This document shows, piece by piece, positions 1-5,977 of a stretch of DNA of 14,254 nucleotides. The notes under the pieces were generated by a model. The model worked only from the letters and a program-made list of their open reading frames with translations. It searched no databases and was not told where the DNA came from. Numbering within the stretch: the stretch's first letter is position 1; each line of letters starts with the position of its first letter. This DNA is from Syntrophales bacterium (GTDB taxonomy: Bacteria; Desulfobacterota; Syntrophia; Syntrophales; UBA2210): the NCBI GenBank assembly GCA_030655735.1, contig JAUSPK010000165.1:1-14254 (forward strand), given 5' to 3'. The translations under genes were made by a program, and so were the position numbers.

Positions 1-677
1 TCCAGCCGTTCCTTGATACCGTACAGTTCCCCATCGGTCCAGGCCTTCTCGTTCATAAATGTGGGGTCCAGGGTCTTTGAGGGTACGAACCTTTGCAGCA
101 CATAACGTCTGGCCCCCTCTATGATTGTACCTATCTTTTCCAGATCTTTTTCCGTCAGAAGGGTGCTTGGAAGGGTTGTCCTGAATTCATAATCGATCCC
201 GGAGGCCATGATCATCTGTATACTCTCTGCAATATTCTCAGGGGCTATGGGGGCGTTGACAATTTTTTCATATTTTTCAAGGGGTGCCTTGATATCCATG
301 GCTATGTAATCCAGGAGCCCTCCGGCGATCAGTTTCTTCAGGATTTTGGGGAGGGAACCATTGGTGTCAATTTTGACCAGATACCCGATCGACCGTACCT
401 GCTCGATAAATTTGATCAGGCCGCGCTGCAGAAGGGGCTCTCCGCCGGTGATGTTCACGGCGTCGAGTTTTTCCCTTCGCCGTTCGAGGAAGGCCAGAAT
501 GTCATCCGTCTTCATGGTTTTTCGCTGCGAAGTCCCCTTTTTGGGGAGAGATGGCAGGACGAGTTCCGGGTTGTGACAGTATGGGCACCTGAAATTGCAC
601 CCCTGTGTAAATATGATGGCACAGATTCTACCAGGATAGTCGATAAGGGAAAATCTTTGAATGTCGCCGATCCGCAT
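1..677 (-). CDS. nrdG: Anaerobic ribonucleotide reductase activating protein (radical SAM), 3' end cut by window edge
   Basis: This is the activase that uses S-adenosylmethionine and a [4Fe-4S] cluster to place the glycyl radical on NrdD, so deoxynucleotides can be made without oxygen. The first 225 codons are visible and the stop lies beyond the left edge. The radical-SAM cluster motif is C27-N-F-R-C31-P-Y-C34, preceded by TQG and followed by HNPEL. The SAM-binding TGGEP motif is at residues 77-81. Family members of this NrdG2-like type are about 230 residues, so little is missing. The start ATG (677-675) lies one base after the nrdD stop (TAA, 681-679). I see no strong ribosome site of its own, so translation is probably coupled to nrdD. 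A pyruvate-formate-lyase activase is the main alternative, but position directly behind nrdD makes NrdG much more likely. Confidence 0.95.
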   Translation of the reverse strand, partial: MRIGDIQRFSLIDYPGRICAIIFTQGCNFRCPYCHNPELVLPSLPKKGTSQRKTMKTDDILAFLERRREKLDAVNITGGEPLLQRGLIKFIEQVRSIGYLVKIDTNGSLPKILKKLIAGGLLDYIAMDIKAPLEKYEKIVNAPIAPENIAESIQMIMASGIDYEFRTTLPSTLLTEKDLEKIGTIIEGARRYVLQRFVPSKTLDPTFMNEKAWTDGELYGIKERL

Positions 678-678
678 T

Positions 679-2769
679 TTATACCCGGAACAGTCGTCTG
701 GTTCTGAACTCTTCCTGTTTTCCCTTGTTCCACTGTTTTACCGGGCGCAGGTACCCGACCACACGGGAAAAGACCTCACAGGGTTCCGCGCATATTGGGC
801 ATGTGTACTGCTCCCCGTTGAGATAGCCGTGGTTCGGACACACGCTGAAGGTGGGGGAAAAGGTGAAGTAGGGGAGGTGGTATCTGTCACAGATCCTTCG
901 CACCAGAAGCTTTACGGCGGAGGGGTCTTCGATGCGCTCCCCAGCGTAGATATGAAAGACCGTTCCCCCCGTGTACCTGGTCTGGATTTCATCCTGGAGA
1001 TCCAGCGCCTCAAAGAGGTCATCGGTAAAGTTGACGGGAAGCTGTGTGGAGTTGGTATAGAACATCTCCACATCCTTGTCTCTCGTCCCGTTCCCGGTGG
1101 CGCAGATGATGCTGGGGTATTTTTCCTTGTCTTTTTTTGCGAGGCTGTAGGAGGTTCCCTCGGCCGGAGTTGCTTCGAGATTATAGTTATTCCCGGTTTC
1201 CTCCTGGAATTCAAGGAGTCGATCCCTCATAAAATCGAGGACCCTTTTGGTGAATTCCTGTCCCTCAGGATCGGCAATGTCCTTTCCAATGAGGTTGAGG
1301 CATGCCTCATTCATCCCCACGAGACCTATCGTAGAAAAGTGGTTTTTCCAGTATTCACCAAAGCGCTGCTTCACATCTCTGAGGTAGTGTTTCGTGTAGG
1401 GATACAGGTCCTTATCGGTAAATTTCTCGAGGACCTTCCTCTTTGTCTCGAGGCTTTCCCGTGCCAGGGCCATCAGGCGGTCTACCCGTTCAATGAATTC
1501 ATCCTCCGTTTTTGAAAGGTACCCGATCCTCGGCATGTTGATAGTTATGACGCCGATGGACCCTGTCAGGGGATTGGAGCCGAAAAGGCCGCCGCCCCTC
1601 TTCTCAAGTTCCCTGTTATCTATCCGTAAGCGACAGCACATGCTCCGTGCGTCTTCCGGGTTCATGTCGGAATTAACGAAGTTTGAAAAATAGGGTACGC
1701 CGTACTTTGCCGTCATTTCCCACAGGTAATCGAGGTCCGGATTGTCCCAGTCAAAGTCTTTGGTGATGTTATAGGTGGGAATCGGGAAGGTGAAGACACG
1801 TCCCTTGGCGTCCCCCTCGGCCATCACCTGGAGAAAGGCCTTGTTGAACATGACCATCTCTTCCTGGAATTCCTTGTAGGTCTCACTCTGCGGCACTCCC
1901 CCGATAATAACCCCCTGGTCGGCATAATACCTAGGCACCTTCACATCCAGCGTGACATTGGTAAAGGGCGTTTGGAACCCTACCCGCGTCGGGACATTGA
2001 TGTTGAAGATAAACTCCTGAAGGGCCTGTTGTACCTCTTTGTAACCGAGACCATCGTACCGTATAAAGGGGGCGAGGAGCGTGTCGAAGTTTGAGAATGC
2101 CTGCGCACCCGCCGCCTCCCCCTGGAGTGTGTAAAAGAAATTAACGATCTGCCCGAGGGCGCTGCGCAGATGCTTGGCGGGCTTGCTTTCCACCTTCCCG
2201 GATGCCCCCTTAAACCCCTCTGTAAGAAGGTCGTAGAGATCCCACCCCACGCAGTAGACGGAGAGGATGCTGAGGTCATGGATGTGAAAATCACCCTCCA
2301 CCTGGGCTTTTTTGATTTCATCGGTATATATCTTATTTAACCAGTATACCTTACTCACTTCGGATGAGAGGTAGTTGTTGAGTCCCTGAAGCGAGTAATC
2401 CATATTGCTGTTTTCATTTATCTTCCAGTCGAGCTTTTTGAGGTACTGGTCTACCAGATCAACCTCCATCTTGTCGGCAATCTCTCTCAATCTCGCATGC
2501 TGATCCCGGTATATGATGTACGCCTTGGCGGTCTTGCGGTATGATGATCCGAGGAGCATCTCCTCGACGATATCCTGTATCTCTTCCACGGTCATGATCT
2601 TGCTGTCAAAGAACTTTTCCGCCAGGCTGAGGGCCTTTATCGTCAGCCTCTGTGCCACCGCTTCATCAAACTCGCCGGTAGCCGCTCCCGCCTTTGAAAT
2701 CGCAGCTGTGATCTTCGTTGCGTCAAACCTGTCCAGGCGACCGTCTCTCTTTCGGATCTTATTGTGCAC
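679..2769 (-). CDS. nrdD: Anaerobic (class III) ribonucleoside-triphosphate reductase
   Basis: This glycyl-radical enzyme reduces ribonucleoside triphosphates to deoxy forms under anoxia and is activated by the adjacent NrdG. The product is 696 residues. An N-terminal ATP-cone (about residues 4-95, beginning IRKRDGR) is the usual allosteric dATP/ATP sensor. The catalytic barrel follows, with a conserved Cys in SVYCVGWDL (C173) and the S-M-C-C-R-L segment (C378/C379) expected to supply the thiyl radical. The C-terminus has metal-type cysteines C644, C657, C660 and C664, then the glycyl-radical loop RVVGYLRP with Gly672. I chose GTG at 2769-2767 because a purine-rich ribosome site (GAGGGGGG) lies just upstream and the family consensus begins nearby. 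A longer reading from TTG at 2844 would run through the promoter and both operator boxes. It is divergent from purB and probably repressed by NrdR. Confidence 0.96.
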   Translation of the reverse strand: MHNKIRKRDGRLDRFDATKITAAISKAGAATGEFDEAVAQRLTIKALSLAEKFFDSKIMTVEEIQDIVEEMLLGSSYRKTAKAYIIYRDQHARLREIADKMEVDLVDQYLKKLDWKINENSNMDYSLQGLNNYLSSEVSKVYWLNKIYTDEIKKAQVEGDFHIHDLSILSVYCVGWDLYDLLTEGFKGASGKVESKPAKHLRSALGQIVNFFYTLQGEAAGAQAFSNFDTLLAPFIRYDGLGYKEVQQALQEFIFNINVPTRVGFQTPFTNVTLDVKVPRYYADQGVIIGGVPQSETYKEFQEEMVMFNKAFLQVMAEGDAKGRVFTFPIPTYNITKDFDWDNPDLDYLWEMTAKYGVPYFSNFVNSDMNPEDARSMCCRLRIDNRELEKRGGGLFGSNPLTGSIGVITINMPRIGYLSKTEDEFIERVDRLMALARESLETKRKVLEKFTDKDLYPYTKHYLRDVKQRFGEYWKNHFSTIGLVGMNEACLNLIGKDIADPEGQEFTKRVLDFMRDRLLEFQEETGNNYNLEATPAEGTSYSLAKKDKEKYPSIICATGNGTRDKDVEMFYTNSTQLPVNFTDDLFEALDLQDEIQTRYTGGTVFHIYAGERIEDPSAVKLLVRRICDRYHLPYFTFSPTFSVCPNHGYLNGEQYTCPICAEPCEVFSRVVGYLRPVKQWNKGKQEEFRTRRLFRV

Positions 2770-2795
2770 GGATTGTTCCCCCCTCTGTCGTGTGA

Positions 2796-2811
2796 ACACA
2801 ACATATTGTGG
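2796..2811. promoter_or_regulatory. nrdR box: Probable NrdR box 1 (promoter-proximal) of nrdDG
   Basis: The 16-base site ACACAACATATTGTGG matches the published NrdR-box consensus acaCwAtATaTwGtgt at 14 of 16 positions and is nearly palindromic. It overlaps the predicted transcription start of nrdD, as expected for a repressor. NrdR senses nucleotide state and represses ribonucleotide reductase genes in most bacteria. The nrdR gene itself is not in the window. A nearly identical site lies in front of the methyltransferase at 5137. Confidence 0.75.
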
Positions 2812-2815
2812 TCGA

Positions 2816-2844
2816 ATAGTAGTACTAATACTATATGTCGTCAA
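2816..2844 (-). promoter_or_regulatory. Sigma-70 type promoter of nrdDG
   Basis: Read on the minus strand, TTGACG (2844-2839) is followed after 17 bases by TACTAT (2821-2816), matching the -35 and -10 consensus at 5/6 and 4/6 positions. Transcription would begin near 2809, leaving a leader of about 40 bases before the GTG start. Two NrdR-like boxes cover the -35 and the start site. The match is by eye and no start site has been mapped. Confidence 0.55.
2828..2843. promoter_or_regulatory. nrdR box: Probable NrdR box 2 of nrdDG, overlapping the -35
   Basis: This weaker copy (ATACTATATGTCGTCA) matches the NrdR consensus at 11 of 16 positions. It starts exactly 32 bp from box 1, leaving a 16-bp gap. 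NrdR boxes typically come in pairs with a 15-16 bp gap on the same helix face, so the spacing supports a site that is only moderate alone. It covers the -35 element. Confidence 0.6.
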
Positions 2845-3044
2845 GAAAAATCTTTCGCATGACGAGACATCACCAAAAGAATATGCTGGAAAGAGGACGG
2901 TTCCCCCTGCCAGAAAAGTATGGACACAGATAAAACCCCGGAATTTGATAATTCTTGGGAGACCGACATGTCTAAAAAACTTGACTAGTTCCTATGGCTC
3001 GTACTAAGAGATTTCTTACCATAATTGATCGGAGGGGAGCAACG

Positions 3045-4355
3045 TTGATTCCACGGTATTCGAGAGACAAGATGACATATATCTGGGGCCCTGAAAACCG
3101 GTTCCAAAAATGGCTCGACATCGAGATCCTCGCGTGCGAGGCCCTTGCCGCCCAGGGGAAGATACCGGCCGAATCGCTCAATACCATCAGGGAAAAGGCC
3201 GGGTTTGATATCCGGAGAATTGATGAGATTGAAAAAACGGTCAAACATGACGTGATAGCCTTTCTCACCTCGGTCTCGGAAAAGGTGGGGGAAGATGCGA
3301 GATACATACATATGGGTCTCACGTCCTCCGATATATTGGACACCTCCCTTGCCGTTCTCCTGAAGGAGGCGTCGGAGCTCCTTATCGCGGATATGGATGA
3401 CCTCCTGGTTGTCCTGAAGGATAAGGCATTTGAATACAAGGATACCATCATGATCGGAAGGTCGCACGGGATTCACGCCGAGCCGATTACCTTCGGCCTC
3501 AAGATGGCCCTCTGGTATCAGGAGATGAAAAGAAACCGGGTACGGCTTGTCAGCGCTCGGGAAACGATCAGCTGTGGAAAGATAGCGGGGGCCGTCGGCA
3601 CCTTTGCCTTTATCGATCCCGGGGTCGAAGCATATGTATGCAAGAAGCTGGGGTTGAAACCGGCCCCCATATCCACGCAGATTGTCCAGCGGGACAGACA
3701 CGCCGAGTATTTTGCCACACTTGCCATAACGGCATCTTCTCTTGAAAAATTCTCCACGGAGATACGGCATCTTCAGAGGACGGAGGTCAGAGAGGCCGAG
3801 GAATTTTTCTCCCCCGGGCAGAAGGGGTCTTCGGCAATGCCCCACAAGAGGAACCCCGTGCTCTCGGAGAACCTCTCCGGCCTGGCGCGGCTGATGAGAT
3901 CCTATGCCCTTGCCGCGATGGAAGATGTGCCCCTCTGGCATGAACGGGATATCAGCCATTCTTCCGTTGAGCGGGTTGTTGCCCCTGACGCCACGATACT
4001 CCTTGATTTCATGCTGAGCAGATTTACCGGTGTTGTTAAAAACCTCCTTGTATACCCGGAGCGGATGCTGGCCAATCTGAACATGACCAGGGGGCTGGTC
4101 TTTTCACAGATGGTGCTGCTCAAGTGTATTGAAAAGGGTATGTCGAGAGAAGATTCCTATGCACTCGTTCAGAGGAATGCCATGAAATCGTGGGGGGAGG
4201 ATCTGGACTTCAAACAACTGCTCCTAGAAGACCAGGAGGTTATGTCGTCCTTGAGCAGGGAGGATATCGACGGCGTGTTCAGACTGGAGAATTTCCTTGG
4301 CCATGTGGATTTCATATTTGACAGGGTGTTTGGAGGCGACAATGAAGGCTCTTAA
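3045..4355 (+). CDS. purB: Adenylosuccinate lyase
   Basis: PurB cleaves adenylosuccinate to AMP plus fumarate, and SAICAR to AICAR plus fumarate, in purine synthesis. The product is 436 residues, the normal size for the Bacillus-type enzyme. The fumarase/aspartase-fold motifs are in order: K-H68-D, H89-MGLTSSD, RS-H141-GIHAEP (His68 and His141 fall at the positions known in the B. subtilis enzyme), and the mobile catalytic loop SSAMPHKRN at 262-270 with the serine pair 262/263. I chose the TTG start at 3045 because GGAGGGGAG lies 6-14 bases upstream and the N-terminus then reads L/M-IPRYSR, as in the family. The in-frame ATG at 2994 would add 17 residues unlike the family. It is divergent from nrdD. 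The upstream region has only a weak promoter candidate (TTGACT at 2981 with TACTAA at 3002, a short 15-bp spacer). Confidence 0.96.
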   Translation: MIPRYSRDKMTYIWGPENRFQKWLDIEILACEALAAQGKIPAESLNTIREKAGFDIRRIDEIEKTVKHDVIAFLTSVSEKVGEDARYIHMGLTSSDILDTSLAVLLKEASELLIADMDDLLVVLKDKAFEYKDTIMIGRSHGIHAEPITFGLKMALWYQEMKRNRVRLVSARETISCGKIAGAVGTFAFIDPGVEAYVCKKLGLKPAPISTQIVQRDRHAEYFATLAITASSLEKFSTEIRHLQRTEVREAEEFFSPGQKGSSAMPHKRNPVLSENLSGLARLMRSYALAAMEDVPLWHERDISHSSVERVVAPDATILLDFMLSRFTGVVKNLLVYPERMLANLNMTRGLVFSQMVLLKCIEKGMSREDSYALVQRNAMKSWGEDLDFKQLLLEDQEVMSSLSREDIDGVFRLENFLGHVDFIFDRVFGGDNEGS

Positions 4356-4971
4356 ATGGATTGTTGTGCTGTTTTTCGTGGCGGGAATCTTCGGATGCAG
4401 TTCCGTACGCGAGTACGTTGAAATTGCCCGAGGTGATGCCATCTCAGGGGAATATTTCGATACACTGAACAGGTATACACAGGAGAAGACGCTCTATTCC
4501 GAATTTGAGACGCGTATCCGCGTCGTCGCAACATGGAAGAGCCGGGAATTTACGGATGCGTACCTCTCGGAATATGCCAAGCTCTATCTTCTAACCGGTG
4601 CGGCCAGGGAGGAGAGGAAGGACATCCTCTCCGGTGCGTCGTCCGACCTCAGGGAGTTTCTGTTTTACGCATATACCCCTGATAGAGACTCCAACGATTT
4701 TTCAAAGGCCGATTCCATCTGGAAGGTGTTTTCACTTAGCGAGGGGGGAGAAAGGGTGGATCCTGTGGAAATACGGGAGATTGAGACCAGTCCCCTTGTC
4801 ACGAAGTTCTTCCCCTATGTGAAGCCGTATGGAAAATTCTACAGCGCAAAATTCTCCACATTGCCCCTTCCAGGCACAAAGACTCCACCCGGTCATGGCA
4901 GCCAGACCCTTGTTTTTACCGGGGTTCTCGGGAAGGTGGATCTGAAGTGGAACAGCGGCAAGAATCCCTGA
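4342..4971 (+). CDS. Small predicted lipoprotein of unknown function
   Basis: The product is 209 residues. It starts with a lipoprotein signal: MKALKW, a hydrophobic stretch (residues 7-17), then I-F-G-C19-S-S, a plausible lipobox with Cys19 as the lipidated residue. The mature part is soluble-looking and rich in charged and aromatic residues, with no repeats, further membrane segments or motif that I can assign. I do not recognise the family. The ATG at 4342 was chosen because GGAGG lies five bases upstream and the signal peptide begins there. A start 45 bases earlier would put extra residues before the signal. The first 14 bases overlap the end of purB in another frame, so it is co-transcribed and probably translationally coupled, though no link to purine synthesis is apparent. 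It likely faces the periplasm. Confidence 0.8.
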   Translation: MKALKWIVVLFFVAGIFGCSSVREYVEIARGDAISGEYFDTLNRYTQEKTLYSEFETRIRVVATWKSREFTDAYLSEYAKLYLLTGAAREERKDILSGASSDLREFLFYAYTPDRDSNDFSKADSIWKVFSLSEGGERVDPVEIREIETSPLVTKFFPYVKPYGKFYSAKFSTLPLPGTKTPPGHGSQTLVFTGVLGKVDLKWNSGKNP

Positions 4972-4991
4972 AGGCTATCTTCTGATGGCTT
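4972..4991 (+). terminator. Weak hairpin directly after the lipoprotein gene
   Basis: AGGCTATC and GATGGCTT can pair over 8 positions (two as G-U) around a TTCT loop, starting one base after the stop codon. No T-run follows, so it would be a poor intrinsic terminator. It may only mark the 3' end of the purB-lipoprotein transcript. Confidence 0.3.
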
Positions 4992-4995
4992 ATAA

Positions 4996-5011
4996 CCACA
5001 ACATCTTGTGG
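4996..5011. promoter_or_regulatory. NrdR-like palindromic operator upstream of the methyltransferase
   Basis: CCACAACATCTTGTGG has perfect 6-bp inverted arms (CCACAA/TTGTGG). It matches the NrdR consensus at 12 of 16 positions. Bases 4997-5011 differ from 2797-2811 in the nrdD operator at only one of 15 positions. It lies 10 bp upstream of the -35 of the next promoter. Either NrdR or another regulator shared with nrdD could bind here. Confidence 0.55.
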
Positions 5012-5021
5012 TATTTTCTAC

Positions 5022-5051
5022 TTGACATACAAGATAAGTTGCCCCTATACT
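5022..5051 (+). promoter_or_regulatory. Strong sigma-70 type promoter of the methyltransferase gene
   Basis: TTGACA (5022-5027) is a perfect -35. After 18 bases it is followed by TATACT (5046-5051), a 5/6 match to the -10. Transcription would start near 5058, giving a leader of about 80 bases before the GTG at 5137. It is flanked and overlapped by NrdR-like boxes at 4996 and 5027. Confidence 0.7.
5027..5042. promoter_or_regulatory. Possible second, degenerate NrdR-like box
   Basis: ATACAAGATAAGTTGC matches the NrdR consensus at 10 of 16 positions, mostly in its left half. It starts 31 bp from the box at 4996, leaving a 15-bp gap, which is one of the two usual NrdR spacings. It begins at the last base of the -35 and fills most of the spacer. 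Alone it is weak and only the spacing makes it worth listing. Confidence 0.3.
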
Positions 5052-5136
5052 CCCCTGAACCGGTAGGGGATATCTGTTTGTGCATCTTGAGAAATGTGGA
5101 TTTCTTTAACGGAATAGGGCGTGACCGGAGGAAACA

Positions 5137-5955
5137 GTGGAAGATAACATCGGATATCTGATGGATAGTGAGGATGAGAATATCCGGTTGGATATCAAGA
5201 CGGACCCCGATGCCGTCAGGAGACAGGCCGGTTGGTGCGGCGTAAGACCGGGCGCGCGCGTGCTTGATGCCGGATGTGGGTCGGGGATCACGACATTCAT
5301 TCTCAGCGATATGGTCCAGCCGGGTGGAACGGCAGTGGGTGTGGATTATTCGAAGGCCCGGATCAGGTATGCAAGGGAACATTATGGCAGAAATGGTGGA
5401 ATCGAATTTCATATCCGTGACCTGACCAAGACTTTTGACGGAATAGGGAAATTCGATATAATATGGGTACGCTTTGTATTGGAGTATTTCCGTGTTGAAA
5501 GTCGGGATATTGTAAATAACCTTGCAGAGCTCCTCAACCCCGGAGGGTATCTCTGCCTCCTGGATCTCGATCACAATTGTCTCAATCACTATGGGTTGTC
5601 GCCTCAGATGACGGAATTGCTGCATAGACTAATGGCAAGGCTGGATGATGAGCATAATTTCGATACCTACGCGGGGCGTAAGTTGTACTCATACCTCTAT
5701 GACCTTGGTTTGGAAGATATCCGGATGGATCTTGTCCCGCACCATCTCTTCTACGGAGAGACTAATGATAAAGATATTTTCAACTGGACCAAGAAGATAG
5801 AGATGGCCGCAACGAAACTCGGCGATCTGTTCGATGATTATGCCGGCGGGAGAAATGCTTTCTTGGGAGAATGCGAGCGATTTCTCCATGATCCCAGGCG
5901 CTTTACGTATACCAGCCTGATTCTCTGTAAGGGGAGGAAACCTGCGAAGGTTTAA
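5137..5955 (+). CDS. Class I SAM-dependent methyltransferase
   Basis: The product is 272 residues with a Rossmann methyltransferase fold. Motif I, VLDAGCGSG (residues 42-50), binds SAM. Motif II, AVGVDYS (66-72), carries the acidic residue D70 expected to bind the ribose. FHIRDL (91-96) and FDIIW (106-110) fit the next strands, and LLNPGGYLCLLD is the usual post-motif. The C-terminal half (about 150-265) should set the substrate, but I cannot identify it; quinone, small-molecule and protein methyltransferases all share this core. The GTG start has GGAGG five bases upstream. There is no signal peptide, so it is cytoplasmic. It is a single-gene unit behind its own strong promoter with an operator nearly identical to that of nrdD, suggesting regulation with deoxynucleotide metabolism. 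Confidence 0.9.
   Translation: MEDNIGYLMDSEDENIRLDIKTDPDAVRRQAGWCGVRPGARVLDAGCGSGITTFILSDMVQPGGTAVGVDYSKARIRYAREHYGRNGGIEFHIRDLTKTFDGIGKFDIIWVRFVLEYFRVESRDIVNNLAELLNPGGYLCLLDLDHNCLNHYGLSPQMTELLHRLMARLDDEHNFDTYAGRKLYSYLYDLGLEDIRMDLVPHHLFYGETNDKDIFNWTKKIEMAATKLGDLFDDYAGGRNAFLGECERFLHDPRRFTYTSLILCKGRKPAKV
5938..5953. terminator. Short hairpin between convergent genes
   Basis: AAACCT-GCGA-AGGTTT is a perfect 6-bp inverted repeat with a tetraloop, ending within the methyltransferase stop codon. It lies between two genes that converge. The TTT on each side is part of the stem, so this would be a weak bidirectional terminator at best. Confidence 0.35.
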
Positions 5956-5977
5956 ATCAAGGTTCCCTGCGAGATTG

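Noticed and set aside
661..1515. 284-codon open frame on the plus strand opposite nrdD
   Set aside because: It lies wholly antisense to the conserved nrdD/nrdG coding sequence, has no ribosome site and its translation resembles no protein; it is a shadow.
2968..2988. Six-codon mini-ORF (MSKKLD) with GGGAGA upstream, ahead of purB
   Set aside because: It could be a leader peptide but there is no attenuator-like structure and no purine-related codon logic; a start and stop this close are common by chance.
2985..3959. 324-codon open frame on the minus strand opposite purB
   Set aside because: The plus strand here encodes all purB catalytic motifs; the antisense frame is a by-product of codon bias.
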